From the NCBI RefSeq assembly GCF_003253995.1, contig NZ_QKZL01000011.1, forward strand, positions 43,426-107,425: a DNA stretch of 64,000 nucleotides. Reading direction: 5' to 3'. This document shows positions 1 through 9,739 of this stretch, one piece after another; position 1 is the stretch's first letter, and each line of letters opens with the position of its first letter. A program made the translations under genes and the position numbers. The notes below the pieces were generated by a model. It was not told where the DNA came from. It made no database searches and saw only the letters and a list, made by a program, of their open reading frames with translations. Source of the stretch: Palleronia aestuarii (lineage in GTDB: Bacteria > Pseudomonadota > Alphaproteobacteria > Rhodobacterales > Rhodobacteraceae).

Positions 1-810
1 TTGAACGATCCGCCGCACAGTCCCGGCGCAACCTTCGGTCGGACAATCCGCTCCCTCCCGGTCGTAAACGCGGAACGTATGCTGGAAGTATCCCATCGCG
101 CCGTCGGCCTGGCGGTAATCCCTCAGCGACGAGCCGCCGGCCGCGATCGCGTCCTCGAGCGTCTTGCGGATCACGGGGACGAGCGCCGCGACCCGTGGCG
201 CAGCGATCCGTCCGGCCTGCCGGCGCGGAGAAATCCGCGCCCGGTGGAGCGCCTCGCAGACGTAGATGTTGCCGAGGCCCGCGACGATCCGCTGGTCAAG
301 GAGCGCCGCCTTCACCGGACTGCGTCGCCCGCGGAACGCCGCGACGAGATAGGATTCGTCGAACGCGTTGCCGAGCGGCTCCGGCCCGAGTTTTGCGAGG
401 AGCCAGTGATCGTCGAGCGCGGCGGTCGCCACTAGATCCATCGCGCCGAAGCGGCGGGGATCGTTGAAGGTGATGCGCGCGCCCGCATCGGTCCAGAGGA
501 CGACGTGGTCGTGCTTCGCCGTCGGCTCGGGGTCGCGGTGGAAGGTCGCGGTAGGCACGTGGTCGACCTGCATCCGTCCCGACATGCCGAGATGGACGAT
601 GAGCGTCTCCCCGGTATCGAGCGTGGCGAGCAGGTATTTCGACCGCCGCCCGAGATGGATCACCCCCGCTCCGGTCAGCCGTTCGCCCATCCGCGCGGGA
701 AAGGGCCAGCGCAGGTCAGGCCGGTTCACCTCGGCGCGAACGATGCGACGGCTATCGAGAACCGGCGCCAATCCGCGACGAACCGTCTCGACCTCCGGCA
801 ATTCGGGCAT
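1..810 (-). CDS. mutM: Formamidopyrimidine-DNA glycosylase, 3' end cut off
   Basis: Bifunctional DNA glycosylase/AP lyase that removes 8-oxoguanine and ring-opened purines. The protein begins [14 protein letters not shown]; the catalytic N-terminal proline and Glu follow directly after the initiator Met, and this fixes the start at 810. It has a LGMSGRM strand and a [18 protein letters not shown] helix-two-turn-helix. The C-terminal zinc finger starts (CPTEGC) but the second Cys pair lies beyond the window, so 270 residues are present and no stop is seen. It is divergent from ubiE, a common alphaproteobacterial arrangement. Confidence 0.96.
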   Translation of the reverse strand, partial: MPELPEVETVRRGLAPVLDSRRIVRAEVNRPDLRWPFPARMGERLTGAGVIHLGRRSKYLLATLDTGETLIVHLGMSGRMQVDHVPTATFHRDPEPTAKHDHVVLWTDAGARITFNDPRRFGAMDLVATAALDDHWLLAKLGPEPLGNAFDESYLVAAFRGRRSPVKAALLDQRIVAGLGNIYVCEALHRARISPRRQAGRIAAPRVAALVPVIRKTLEDAIAAGGSSLRDYRQADGAMGYFQHTFRVYDREGADCPTEGCAGTVRRIVQ

Positions 811-897
811 TTCTGATTGCTCCTTCACGGGGCCGCGCATTGTATCGCCCGGCCCGAACCCTATAAGGAAGGGCGAGCGAAGAGGACCGCAAGCCCA

Positions 898-1650
898 ATG
901 GCAGACCGCGACGATCTCACCACGCATTTCGGCTACGAGACCGTCCCCGAGGCGGAGAAGGCGGGGCGCGTCCACGGCGTCTTCTCCTCCGTGGCCTCGC
1001 GCTACGACATCATGAACGACGTGATGTCGGGCGGTATCCACCGCCTCTGGAAGGACGCGATGATGGACTGGCTGGCGCCGCGTCCGGGCCAGCGCCTCCT
1101 CGATGTCGCGGGCGGGACGGGCGATATCGCGTTCCGCTTCCTCAAGCGCGCGCCCACGGCCCAGGCGACCGTCCTCGATCTGACGGAGCCGATGCTCGTA
1201 GCGGGACGCAAGCGCGCGGAGGCCGAGCGTCTCGCGGGACAGCTCGACTGGATCGTCGGCGACGCGATGGCCCTGCCCTTCGCCGATCGCAGCTTCGACA
1301 CGTACACAATCAGCTTCGGAATTCGGAACGTTACCCGGATCGGCGACGCGCTTTCGGAAGCCTACCGCGTGCTGAAGCCCGGCGGGCGGCTGATGGTCCT
1401 CGAATTCTCCCAGATCCCCAACGATCTGATGCAGCGGATGTACGATCTCTACTCCTTCAACGTGATCCCCCGCATGGGACAGGTGATCGCGAAGGATCGC
1501 GCGTCCTACCAGTATCTCGTCGAATCGATCCGGCGTTTCCCCGACCAGGAAAGTTTCGCGGGTATGATTGCGGATGCGGGGTTCGACCAGGTCCGGTACC
1601 GCAATCTCTCGATGGGAATCGCCGCGCTGCATTCCGGCTGGAAGCTCTGA
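898..1650 (+). CDS. ubiE: Ubiquinone/menaquinone methyltransferase UbiE
   Basis: SAM-dependent C-methyltransferase acting on the 2-polyprenyl-6-methoxy-1,4-benzoquinol intermediate of ubiquinone synthesis. The 250-residue protein matches the family length. The SAM motif I is [13 protein letters not shown], and the signature region [19 protein letters not shown] is followed by [14 protein letters not shown], characteristic of UbiE. The start [14 protein letters not shown] is preceded by a purine-rich AGAGGA. It is followed after six bases by ubiB, so the two very likely form one transcript. Confidence 0.97.
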   Translation: MADRDDLTTHFGYETVPEAEKAGRVHGVFSSVASRYDIMNDVMSGGIHRLWKDAMMDWLAPRPGQRLLDVAGGTGDIAFRFLKRAPTAQATVLDLTEPMLVAGRKRAEAERLAGQLDWIVGDAMALPFADRSFDTYTISFGIRNVTRIGDALSEAYRVLKPGGRLMVLEFSQIPNDLMQRMYDLYSFNVIPRMGQVIAKDRASYQYLVESIRRFPDQESFAGMIADAGFDQVRYRNLSMGIAALHSGWKL

Positions 1651-1656
1651 CGGGAG

Positions 1657-3186
1657 ATGCGCGGACCGCACAACATCTGGCGGCTGGTGCGGACGGGTGC
1701 GACGCTCGAGCGGACGGGTGCCATGACGCTCGTGCTCGACGCGTTCGATGCGCCGCCGTCGCTGAGGCTCGCCGCCCGCGCTCTCGGTTGGCCCTTCAAG
1801 TGGCTGGGCTACAAGGGCGACGAGAGCCAGCCGCCAGCGACACGGGCGCTCTCGGCATTGGGTCCTGCCTACATCAAGTTCGGGCAGGTCCTGTCGACAC
1901 GTCCCGACGTCGTGGGAGACGAGCTCGCCGCGCAATTGAGCGTGCTGCAGGACAAGCTTCCGCCCTTCTCACGCGAGGTGGCGATCGCCACGATCAAGAA
2001 AGAGCTTGAGATCGACGTGGACGACGTCTTCTCCAGCTTCTCCGAGCCCGTCGCCGCGGCCTCCATCGCGCAGGTCCACCGCGCGACGCTGCGCCAGACC
2101 GGGGGCGATGTCGCGGTCAAGGTCCTCCGGCCCGGGATCGAGCGGGCCTTCCGCAAGGATGTCGACGCCTTCTATCTCGCCGCGCGGCTCATCGACATGC
2201 TGCATCCCGCGGCGCGGCGGCTACGCCCGCTCGAGGTCATCAAACATTTCGAGGGCGTCGTGCTGGGCGAGCTCGATCTCAGGATGGAAACCTCTTCGAG
2301 TGCGGAATTCGCGGCCAATACGGAGCGGGACGAGGGGTTCCGCGTTCCCCGCTCCGAATGGTTCCTCTCCTCGCGCCGGGTGATGACGCTCGATTGGGCC
2401 GAGGGGATCCCGGCCAACGACATTCCCGCGATCGAGGCCGCCGGGCACGACAGGAAGGCGCTGGGAGAGAGGGTGCTGACGCTCTTCCTGCGCCATGCGC
2501 TCCGCGACGGGTTCTTCCACGCCGACATGCATCAGGGAAACCTGAAGATCGCGCGCAACGGCGACGTGATCGCGCTCGATTTCGGGATCATGGGGCGGCT
2601 CGACGAATATACGCGCCGGGTCTACGCGGAGATCCTCTTCGGCTTCATCCGCAAGGATTATCGCCGCGTGGCCGAAGTCCATTTCGAGGCCGGCTACGTG
2701 CCCGCAGACCGCGACGTGGACGAGTTCGCCCGGGCGCTCAGGGCCGTAGGCGAGCCGATCTTCGGGATGGACGCCACGCATATCTCCATGGGGCGGCTGC
2801 TGAATTACCTCTTCGAGGTGACGGAGCGGTTCGGGATGGAGACGCGAACGGAGCTCATCCTGCTGCAGCGCACGATGGTCGTCGTCGAGGGCGTGTCGCG
2901 GTCGCTCCACCCGCAGATCAACATCTGGAGCGTTGCGCAGCCGATCGTGGAAGATTACATCAAGGAGAATATCGGTCCGAAGGCGCTCATTCGCGACATG
3001 ACCCGCACCGCGCGGGTGCTCTCCCGTTTTGGCCCGAAACTGCCGCATCTGGCCGAGGCCGCGCTCATGCGCGAATCGGAACCGAGGAATGCGAAATTGC
3101 CGCCGCTCTGGCCGCTTCTGGCGCTTTCCGGCTGGGCCGGCGCAGTGAGCGCCGCCCTCATCATCCTCGTCGCAAGCAGCTTTTAG
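1657..3186 (+). CDS. ubiB: Ubiquinone biosynthesis kinase-like protein UbiB
   Basis: Atypical protein-kinase-like (ABC1/ADCK) membrane protein needed for ubiquinone synthesis. The sequence shows the KxGQ-type element ([13 protein letters not shown]), the Ala-rich nucleotide loop ([11 protein letters not shown]), the catalytic-loop-like [12 protein letters not shown] and a DFG-like LDFGIMGRL. The C-terminus carries a hydrophobic segment ([20 protein letters not shown]) that should anchor it to the inner membrane. At 509 residues it has normal length. The gene ends four bases inside the convergent flgD gene, with no room for a terminator between them. Confidence 0.96.
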   Translation: MRGPHNIWRLVRTGATLERTGAMTLVLDAFDAPPSLRLAARALGWPFKWLGYKGDESQPPATRALSALGPAYIKFGQVLSTRPDVVGDELAAQLSVLQDKLPPFSREVAIATIKKELEIDVDDVFSSFSEPVAAASIAQVHRATLRQTGGDVAVKVLRPGIERAFRKDVDAFYLAARLIDMLHPAARRLRPLEVIKHFEGVVLGELDLRMETSSSAEFAANTERDEGFRVPRSEWFLSSRRVMTLDWAEGIPANDIPAIEAAGHDRKALGERVLTLFLRHALRDGFFHADMHQGNLKIARNGDVIALDFGIMGRLDEYTRRVYAEILFGFIRKDYRRVAEVHFEAGYVPADRDVDEFARALRAVGEPIFGMDATHISMGRLLNYLFEVTERFGMETRTELILLQRTMVVVEGVSRSLHPQINIWSVAQPIVEDYIKENIGPKALIRDMTRTARVLSRFGPKLPHLAEAALMRESEPRNAKLPPLWPLLALSGWAGAVSAALIILVASSF

Positions 3187-3863
3187 CCCGCCGAAGCCTC
3201 GCGCACGGCGCTGACGTCGGTTGCGGGGATCTCCACCCCGCCCGCGAAGACCAGTGTCGCGCCGTCGGGCGACGAACGCACCTCGGAAACGCGGGCATAG
3301 GTCTTGACCGGCTCGGTCGCGACGAGGTTCTGTCCCTCGAAGCTCTCGACGCTAAAATCGTAGACGCCGGACTGTGCGAGCTTGCCGCCCTTCACCATGC
3401 CGGTCCATGTCACGGGCTCGCCGTTCGCGGAGATCGACTGGCGGTGAATCTCCGTCCCCGCGCGGTCCCGAACCACCAGATGATGCGTGCTGCCCGCGAT
3501 CGGGCTCTCCGGATCGAGGGTGATGGGAGCGCCGGAGAACATGGCCGGCATCGTGGCCCGCGCCTCGCGACCGATCCAGCCCGAGAGGCTGCTCAGATCG
3601 CCGCCACCCGATTGCGCGACCATCTGCTCGAGCAGCTGGTTTCCGCGAACCTGTTGCTCGACATTGGAGAAAGTCGCGAGCTGGACCGCGAATTCCTCTG
3701 CGTTCATCGGCTTTAGCGGGTCCTGGTTCTGGATCTGAGTCGTGAGCATCGTCAGGAACGTATTGAAATCGGAACTGATCTTCGTCGAGGCCGTCGCGGC
3801 ATCGTCGGCGGCGGTCGTGGAGGGCGTCTTGACGGTGGGCGTGGTAACGCTCGGCATGTCCAT
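3183..3863 (-). CDS. flgD: Flagellar hook-capping protein FlgD
   Basis: Scaffold required to polymerise the hook on the rod. The conserved N-terminal FlgD signature is visible: FLTMLTTQIQNQDPLKPMNA, followed by EFAVQLATFSNVEQQ around residues 35-72. The rest has the Ig-like/tudor-type FlgD core (WTGMVKGGKLAQSGVYDF). It is 226 residues long and starts MDMPSV; the second Met two codons later is an alternative start. It lies nine bases downstream of the fliK-like gene on the same strand, the usual pairing of hook-length control and hook cap. Confidence 0.95.
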   Translation of the reverse strand: MDMPSVTTPTVKTPSTTAADDAATASTKISSDFNTFLTMLTTQIQNQDPLKPMNAEEFAVQLATFSNVEQQVRGNQLLEQMVAQSGGGDLSSLSGWIGREARATMPAMFSGAPITLDPESPIAGSTHHLVVRDRAGTEIHRQSISANGEPVTWTGMVKGGKLAQSGVYDFSVESFEGQNLVATEPVKTYARVSEVRSSPDGATLVFAGGVEIPATDVSAVREASAG

Positions 3864-3872
3864 GCGGCAGTC

Positions 3873-5423
3873 CTACAATCTGAGGTCGAGGCGATCTTTG
3901 ACGAGGTTCATCGGCCTGGCGTCCGGACGGCGGTCCGCCTCCGGCAGGTCCGAGGTCGGGGCGAATCCGGGGTCCTGCGACGTCTCGGAGGACGCTCCGC
4001 GGCCGTCGCGCCCGCCGAAGGAAATGTCGAGCGTGCCGAGATCCATCTGCCGGAACGCTTCCTGCAATTCGGCGGCGTGACGGCGCAGCAGGTTGAGCGT
4101 CTCGTCCCGCTCGACCTGGAGGACGATCGCGTGGCCCGTCTCCGTCGGAGACAGCGTCATGCGCACGGTTCCGAGCTCACGGGGCGAAAGTGTGATCTCG
4201 AGCGACCCCTCCTTCAGGCTGCGCGCGGCCTCGGCGATCTGCCGGGACGGCGGCGGTGGGGCGAATGCCTGTGTCAGGACAGTCGTGGCGGTGGCGCTCG
4301 GCGCGGGACCGGGCACGACGGACGCCGCCGCGGCGATCTGTTCACCGAAGCTTCGCCCCGCACCGCTCTCGATCTTCTCGGCGGGCCCGAAGGCAGTGAA
4401 TGCACTCGGCATCGGCATAAAGGAAGCGCCGCCGGGGAATGTCTGCGCGACTGCACCTTTCGGCATGTCGGGAGCGGCAGGCTGGATTCGCGCAGGATCG
4501 TCCGCGCCCTTCCCCTCTTCACGTGCGGCGATGGCGCGGAAGACGATCTCTTCCCTGACCGGTTTTTCCGGGTTTTGCGGCATCGCCGGCCGGGCGAAGG
4601 CAGCGGCAAGGGTCTGCTCGGCAGGGGCGCGTCCCGATGTCGCCCGAACGCCTTCCGCCTGGCCGGGGATCGGATCCCCGCTTCGCTCGGATGGACGGCT
4701 CTCCGCACCCCGAAAATCCAATCGCAGTTCGTCTGGATCGCCCGGAACGAGCTCCGCACCTTCTGATTCGGATATGGGCGTGGCAGAGCCTATGGCCTCT
4801 CGATCGCGTCGCATCGCGATCTCCTCCGCGACGGCCGCGGTCGCGTCGCCCTCGTCGGTTTCGAGAGTATCGGACCCATTGGCCATGATTGCCTGTATGG
4901 CCATGTCGTCCGCGTCGTTCGCGACGCCCGTGCCGACGGCTTCGATCTCGAGGGCGTCTGCCTCCTCCGAGCGCTCATGGCCGGCGATCTCCGCCGCCTC
5001 CTCCGATTCGCCCTCGTCGATCGCGGCCGTCGGATTTGCTGCGTCGTCCGCACTTTCCTTATCAGTTGCTTCACCCTGATCGACTGTCTCGTCCGAGGTG
5101 TTCGCCGCACTGATTTCGCGTTCGACGTCTTCGTAAGCCTCAAGTTCGGCCGCGAATTCGAGCGACACGGCCTCCTCGGTCTCAAGGTCGGTTTCAGAGA
5201 TATTTTCGGCCGGCGCAGTCGCTTCGGCTTCGTCTGCCTCTATCTCCGCGACATCGGTCGCCTCGGCCGGTGCTTCCTCGTGCGTCTCGTCGCGCCCTGC
5301 ACGGGCGTCGAGACGATCGAGCGCACGGGCGAAACCGCCCGGATCTGCCGGCGTGCGCGGTCCATCCTGCGGGACTTGACGGCTCGGCCCCAAGGGGCGG
5401 CTCAGTATCTCGACGGGCTGCAT
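3873..5423 (-). CDS. fliK: FliK-like flagellar hook-length control protein
   Basis: Probable secreted hook-length ruler that switches export specificity. Recognition rests on the C-terminal FliK domain, about residues 395-470, with LEITLSPRELGTVRMTL followed by IVLQVERDETLNLLRRHAAELQEAFRQ. The N-terminal half is low complexity and very acidic, with Glu/Asp/Ala runs over about residues 45-190, and the middle is Pro/Ala-rich; this fits a poorly conserved, extended ruler. The start at 5423 has an AGAGAGG ribosome site. It is transcribed with flgD. Confidence 0.85.
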   Translation of the reverse strand: MQPVEILSRPLGPSRQVPQDGPRTPADPGGFARALDRLDARAGRDETHEEAPAEATDVAEIEADEAEATAPAENISETDLETEEAVSLEFAAELEAYEDVEREISAANTSDETVDQGEATDKESADDAANPTAAIDEGESEEAAEIAGHERSEEADALEIEAVGTGVANDADDMAIQAIMANGSDTLETDEGDATAAVAEEIAMRRDREAIGSATPISESEGAELVPGDPDELRLDFRGAESRPSERSGDPIPGQAEGVRATSGRAPAEQTLAAAFARPAMPQNPEKPVREEIVFRAIAAREEGKGADDPARIQPAAPDMPKGAVAQTFPGGASFMPMPSAFTAFGPAEKIESGAGRSFGEQIAAAASVVPGPAPSATATTVLTQAFAPPPPSRQIAEAARSLKEGSLEITLSPRELGTVRMTLSPTETGHAIVLQVERDETLNLLRRHAAELQEAFRQMDLGTLDISFGGRDGRGASSETSQDPGFAPTSDLPEADRRPDARPMNLVKDRLDLRL

Positions 5424-5467
5424 GGCAATGCCTCTCTTCGCAACGCGGTCAAGATGACGGGATTTGG

Positions 5468-5482
5468 TTACCGTTCCTTTAC
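5468..5482. promoter_or_regulatory. CtrA-like box TTAC-N7-TTAC, fliK/rod-protein intergenic region
   Basis: Two TTAC half-sites are separated by seven bases in the 102-base divergent region between the fliK-like gene and the rod-binding protein. The spacing matches the CtrA consensus TTAA-N7-TTAA, but both half-sites end in C, so this is a weaker candidate than the sites at fliC and fliF. Confidence 0.4.
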
Positions 5483-5525
5483 CCGGGACCCGTTTATTTC
5501 ACGTGTCCTCGAAACGGAGCACGCC

Positions 5526-5813
5526 ATGATTCCCGATCCGATCGCGAAGCCGCTTACTCCCAATTCCGCGAAGAAGCCCGACCTCGAGGGCCTCCGCGCG
5601 GCGGCGGAAGCGCTCGAGACGCAATTCCTGTCGGAGATGCTGAAGGGTGCGGGACTTGAGGCGCGCGAAGGTGCCTTCTCGGGCGGTGCCGGGGAGGATC
5701 AGTTCGCGTCGATGCTGCGCGAGCGGCAGGCCGAGAGCATGGTCGCCGCCGGTGGAATCGGGCTTGCCGAGCAAATTTTCTCCGCCCTCGAAAGGTCCGC
5801 CCGTGCCGAATGA
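5526..5813 (+). CDS. Rod-binding protein (FlgJ N-terminal domain type)
   Basis: A 95-residue protein corresponding to the rod-capping domain of FlgJ without the muramidase domain, as is normal in alphaproteobacteria. The family core is LRAAAEALETQFLSEMLKGA, then GGAGEDQFASMLRERQAESM and GIGLAEQI. The start MIPDPIAK at 5526 was chosen because the reading frame upstream lacks family similarity and runs through fliK. The missing peptidoglycan hydrolase function might be supplied by a separate SLT protein; the one in this window (23474-24043) looks inactive. The gene overlaps the next one by 11 bases. Confidence 0.85.
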   Translation: MIPDPIAKPLTPNSAKKPDLEGLRAAAEALETQFLSEMLKGAGLEAREGAFSGGAGEDQFASMLRERQAESMVAAGGIGLAEQIFSALERSARAE

Positions 5814-6144
5814 TCCCATACTGAAGCGTTTCCTTGCGCTCCTCGAGGCCGAACGCGCAGCGCTCAGGCGTGGCGATCTCGACATGCTGAACCGGTTGGG
5901 CCCGAAGAAGGATTCGCTTGCCGGAAAGCTCGACATCGAAGGGCTCGACCGGAGCGACCTCGCGGCATTGGATCACGCGACGCGGCGCAACCAGGCGCTC
6001 CTCGAATCAGCGAAGACCGGTCTCGCCGCGGCACGGGATCGAATCGCGCGCATCAAGGCGGGTGCGCCGATGCGTACCTATTCGGCGCAGGGCGCGCGCG
6101 AGGATATCACCACGGGACGCTCGACGGTCCAGCGCCGGGCCTGA
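5803..6144 (+). CDS. FlgN-like flagellar chaperone candidate
   Basis: A 113-residue, helix-rich protein beginning at a GTG (VPNDPILKRFLALLEAERAALRRGD) with a GAAAGG ribosome site inside the end of the preceding gene. The heptad-like pattern, the size and the position directly after the rod-binding protein suggest an FlgN-type chaperone for hook-associated proteins. No catalytic motif is present. The assignment is by context and general architecture, not by a strong sequence signature. Confidence 0.6.
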   Translation: MPNDPILKRFLALLEAERAALRRGDLDMLNRLGPKKDSLAGKLDIEGLDRSDLAALDHATRRNQALLESAKTGLAAARDRIARIKAGAPMRTYSAQGAREDITTGRSTVQRRA

Positions 6145-6236
6145 CTGCGCGAAATGCCGCAATCCGTCACAAAAAGAAGAGCCGGATTGCGCCCCACCGT
6201 CCCATCGCGGAGAACGTCTTCGGAACGGAGACGCTC

Positions 6237-6854
6237 GTGCTGGATTCCACGGCCCGCAAACTCATCGACCCGCCGCTCGACCGCATCGGACGCGGCCTGG
6301 CGGAGCGCGGGATCGCCCCCGACCTGATCACGCTCGCGGGACTCGGTCTCGGGCTGCTCGCCGCCGTTTCCGTCGCGGCCGGGCATCCGTGGCTCGCGCT
6401 CCTCCCGCTGCTCGCGTCCCGGCTGGCGGACGGGCTCGATGGCGCCGTCGCGCGCGCCTCGCAGGCGACGGATTTCGGCGGCTACCTCGATATCACCGCC
6501 GATTACCTCTTCTACGGCGCGATCCCGCTGGCGTTCGTCATCGCCGATCCAGCCACGAACGCGATTTCCGGCGCGTTCCTCCTCACGAGCTTCTACGTCA
6601 ACGGCGCGAGCTTTCTCGGCTACGCGATCCTCGCGGAGAAGCGTGGGCTCGAAACGAGCGCCCAGGGAAAAAAGTCGCTCTATTTCTCCAACGGGATCCT
6701 CGAGGGAACGGAGACGATCGTCTTCTTCGTCCTCATCTGCGCCATCCCCTCGATCTTCGCGCCCGCGGCCTGGATCTTCGGGCTGCTCTGCTTTGCCACC
6801 GCCACGCTGCGCGTGATGGCCGCGCGGCGCATCTTCTCCGCCCGAAAGGACTGA
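6237..6854 (+). CDS. CDP-alcohol phosphatidyltransferase family protein
   Basis: Integral membrane enzyme that transfers a phosphatidyl (or related) group from a CDP-alcohol or CDP-diacylglycerol. The family motif is complete: ADGLDGAVARASQATDFGGY followed by LDITAD, giving D-x2-D-G-x2-A-R-x7-G-x3-D-x3-D. Several hydrophobic segments follow. At 205 residues it starts with GTG at 6237. The substrate cannot be read from the sequence. It is followed after one base by the YnjB-like gene and probably shares its transcript, as in ynjBCD clusters elsewhere. Confidence 0.88.
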   Translation: MLDSTARKLIDPPLDRIGRGLAERGIAPDLITLAGLGLGLLAAVSVAAGHPWLALLPLLASRLADGLDGAVARASQATDFGGYLDITADYLFYGAIPLAFVIADPATNAISGAFLLTSFYVNGASFLGYAILAEKRGLETSAQGKKSLYFSNGILEGTETIVFFVLICAIPSIFAPAAWIFGLLCFATATLRVMAARRIFSARKD

Positions 6855-6855
6855 C

Positions 6856-8049
6856 ATGAAGGCCCAACTTCTCGCCGCCGCCCTGCTCTGGCCCGCAACG
6901 GTGCTCGCCGCCCCCGATCCCGCGGATTGGGAAGCCGTGCTCGACGAGGCGGAGGGGCAGACCGTCTACTGGTACGCCTGGGGCGGATCGACGGCCACGA
7001 ACGATTTCCTCGCCTGGCTCGGCGATCGGGTGGAGGCGGAATATGGCGTCACCCTCGAACACGTGAAGCTTACCGACACGGCCGACGCCGTGACCCGTGT
7101 GCTGAGCGAGCGCGAAGCGGGCCGGGACACGGACGGCGCCGTGGATCTGATCTGGATCAACGGGGAGAACTTCGTCGCGATGAAGCAGGCGGAGCTTCTG
7201 TTCGGACCTTTCGCCACGGCGTTGCCGAACTACGATCTCGTTGTCGACGAGCAGATCGTGACCACCGACTTCGCCGAGCCGACCGAAGGCTTCGAAAGCC
7301 CCTGGGCGATCGCGCAATTCGTCTTCATGTACGATGCCGACGATGCGGAGCCGCAGGCGGACATGCAGGCGCTTCTCGACTGGGCGGAGGCCAATCCAGG
7401 ACGTTTCACCTATCCCCAACCGCCCGATTTTCTCGGCACCACGTTCCTGAAGCAGGTGCTCACCTCGCTCGCGGATGATCCGTCGGTGCTGCAGGAACCG
7501 ATGGCGGAGGGGCAGTTCGAGGAGGTGACCGCGCCCCTCTGGGACTATCTCGATGCGCTGACACCGAATCTCTGGCGTCAGGGTCGCGCCTATCCCGCCT
7601 CCGGCCCCGGGCAGTTCCAGCTTCTGAGCGACGACGAGATCGACATCGCCCCGAGCCTCTCGCCGAGCGAAGCCTCGACCGCGATCGCGAATTTCCAGCT
7701 ACCCGACACGATTCGCACCTTCGCCCCCGAGGGAGGCACGATCGGCAATGCGAGCTTCCTCGCCATTCCGTACAATTCCGGCTCGATCGCCGGGGCGATG
7801 GTGGTGACGAACGAAATCCTCGACCCCGAAGTGCAGTTGCGCGCGCAGGATCCGGACGTCCTCGGCTACGGCACCGTGCTCGACATGGAGGCGCTGAGCG
7901 ACGAGGAGGCGCAGGCATTCGAGGATCTCGACCAGGGGATCGCGACCCTTTCTCCCGCGGAACTCGGGACCGCCCTGCCGGAGCCGCATGCGAGCTGGGC
8001 CGACGCGATCGAGGCGGAGTGGGTCCGCCGATACGGCGTGACGCCCTGA
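6856..8049 (+). CDS. ynjB: ABC transporter substrate-binding protein, YnjB family
   Basis: Periplasmic solute-binding protein of a ferric/thiamine/polyamine-like importer. A signal peptide (MKAQLLAAALLWPATVLAA) is followed by the YnjB-typical VYWYAWGGSTATNDFLAWLG and DLIWINGENFVAMKQAELLFGP. It is 397 residues long with a ribosome site AAAGGA. It is the first gene of a three-gene importer with the permease at 8054 and the ATPase at 9732. The substrate of YnjBCD systems is not established, so none is assigned. Confidence 0.92.
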   Translation: MKAQLLAAALLWPATVLAAPDPADWEAVLDEAEGQTVYWYAWGGSTATNDFLAWLGDRVEAEYGVTLEHVKLTDTADAVTRVLSEREAGRDTDGAVDLIWINGENFVAMKQAELLFGPFATALPNYDLVVDEQIVTTDFAEPTEGFESPWAIAQFVFMYDADDAEPQADMQALLDWAEANPGRFTYPQPPDFLGTTFLKQVLTSLADDPSVLQEPMAEGQFEEVTAPLWDYLDALTPNLWRQGRAYPASGPGQFQLLSDDEIDIAPSLSPSEASTAIANFQLPDTIRTFAPEGGTIGNASFLAIPYNSGSIAGAMVVTNEILDPEVQLRAQDPDVLGYGTVLDMEALSDEEAQAFEDLDQGIATLSPAELGTALPEPHASWADAIEAEWVRRYGVTP

Positions 8050-8053
8050 TCGC

Positions 8054-9739
8054 GTGAGCCCCGTCCTGCGGCTCCTGCCGGCGATCACCATCCTCGCGAT
8101 GCTAGGCCCGGTGGCCGCCGGGCTCTGGGGGACGATCCTGCCCGCCTTCGGGCACCTGCCCGCGGTGGGGCTCGACGGGCCGTCCAGGGTCGCTCTCGAC
8201 GGACTTCTCGACTGGCCCGGGCTCGCGGCGGCCGTCCGGCTCCCCGTGACGACGGGTCTCGCCGCGACATCGATCTCGCTCGTGATCGTGACGCTGATCG
8301 TTGCCGGCTGGTCGGGAACACGGGTCTTTGCGTGGTTCCTGCGGCTCCTCTCGCCGCTCCTTTCGGTGCCGCACGCCGCGGCTGCCTTCGGCCTGGCCTT
8401 TCTCGTGGCGCCGTCGGGGCTCGTTGCGCGCGCCGCGTCGCCGTGGCTCACGGGATGGGAACGACCGCCCGACATCCTCGTCGTGGGCGATCCCTGGGGG
8501 CTCACGATGGTGGCGGGGCTCGTCGCGAAGGAGGTGCCGTTCCTCCTCCTCATGACACTGGCCGCGCTGGGACAGAGCGCCGAGCGACAGAGCCTGCGGG
8601 TCGCGGGCGCGCTGGGATACGGCCGTGTCACGGGGTGGCTCAAGGCGGTCTTCCCGCGGGTCTATGCCCAGATCCGGCTTCCGGTCTATGTCGTGCTGGC
8701 CTATTCGATGTCGGTGGTCGACGTGGCGCTGATCCTCGGCCCGTCGACGCCGCCCACCCTGTCGGTCCAGATCGTCGCGTGGATGAGCGATCCGGACCTC
8801 GCGATGCGGGCCGTGGCCGCCGCCGGGGCGCTTCTGCAACTCGCGCTCGTCGTGGCGGCGCTCGGCCTCTGGCGGCTGGGCGAGGCGGCGGTCGCGCGGT
8901 GGGGCACGGCCTGGGCGGGCGGCGGAGGCCGCCGTCATCTCGACGAACCCGTCCGGCTCGTCGGCCTGGGCGCGGCCTCCGTCTCCGCGCTGTCGATCAT
9001 GGCGGGGCTCGCGGTCCTCGCACTCTGGTCCGTCGCGGCGATCTGGCAGTTTCCCGACCTGCTGCCCGACGGCCTCTCCGCGCGGAGCTGGAGCCGTCAG
9101 GCGGGCGCGCTCGCGGCCACGACGGGCGAAACGGTGCTCATCGCGCTCGCCGCGGCCGGGATCGCCCTCGCCCTGAGCGTCGGCTGCCTCGAAGCGGAAC
9201 ATCGCCGCGGCCGGCCGATCTCCACGGCGGCACTATGGCTGCTCTACCTCCCGCTTCTCGTGCCGCAGACCGCGTTCCTGCCCGGATTGCAGACCCTCCT
9301 CCTGACCCTCGGAGCCGATATCGGTCGCGGGCCGGTGATCGTCGCGCATCTGGTCTTCGTGCTTCCCTATGTCTTCCTCTCGCTCGGCGATCCGTGGCGC
9401 GCCTGGGATCCGCGACAGGCGACCGTCGCGGCACTCCTCGGCGCCTCGCCGCTGCGCGTCCTCGTCGCGGTACGGTTGCCGATGCTCCTGCGCCCGCTAC
9501 TGACCGCCTTCGCGGTCGGGCTCGCGGTGAGCGTGGGACAGTACCTCCCCTCGCTTCTCATCGGCGGCGGACGGGTGGCCACGCTGACGACGGAAGCCGT
9601 CGCTCTCGCCTCGGGGGGCGACAGGCGGACGATCGGGGTCTTTGCCATCGCCCAGACGCTTGCGGCCCTTTTGCCCTTCGCCGCCGCGATCGGCCTCCCC
9701 GCCCTTCTGTGGCGCAACCGAAGGGGGCTTCATGGCTGA
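8054..9739 (+). CDS. ynjC: ABC transporter permease, YnjC family (double domain)
   Basis: A 561-residue inner-membrane permease carrying two binding-protein-dependent transport domains in one chain, with two EAA-type cytoplasmic loops: LRVAGALGYGRVTGWLKAVFPRV near residue 185 and VAALLGASPLRVLVAVRLPM near 460. Multiple hydrophobic helices are spread along the whole length. It starts at GTG 8054, four bases after the binding protein, with a poor ribosome site, which suggests translational coupling. It overlaps the ATPase gene by eight bases. Confidence 0.92.
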   Translation: MSPVLRLLPAITILAMLGPVAAGLWGTILPAFGHLPAVGLDGPSRVALDGLLDWPGLAAAVRLPVTTGLAATSISLVIVTLIVAGWSGTRVFAWFLRLLSPLLSVPHAAAAFGLAFLVAPSGLVARAASPWLTGWERPPDILVVGDPWGLTMVAGLVAKEVPFLLLMTLAALGQSAERQSLRVAGALGYGRVTGWLKAVFPRVYAQIRLPVYVVLAYSMSVVDVALILGPSTPPTLSVQIVAWMSDPDLAMRAVAAAGALLQLALVVAALGLWRLGEAAVARWGTAWAGGGGRRHLDEPVRLVGLGAASVSALSIMAGLAVLALWSVAAIWQFPDLLPDGLSARSWSRQAGALAATTGETVLIALAAAGIALALSVGCLEAEHRRGRPISTAALWLLYLPLLVPQTAFLPGLQTLLLTLGADIGRGPVIVAHLVFVLPYVFLSLGDPWRAWDPRQATVAALLGASPLRVLVAVRLPMLLRPLLTAFAVGLAVSVGQYLPSLLIGGGRVATLTTEAVALASGGDRRTIGVFAIAQTLAALLPFAAAIGLPALLWRNRRGLHG

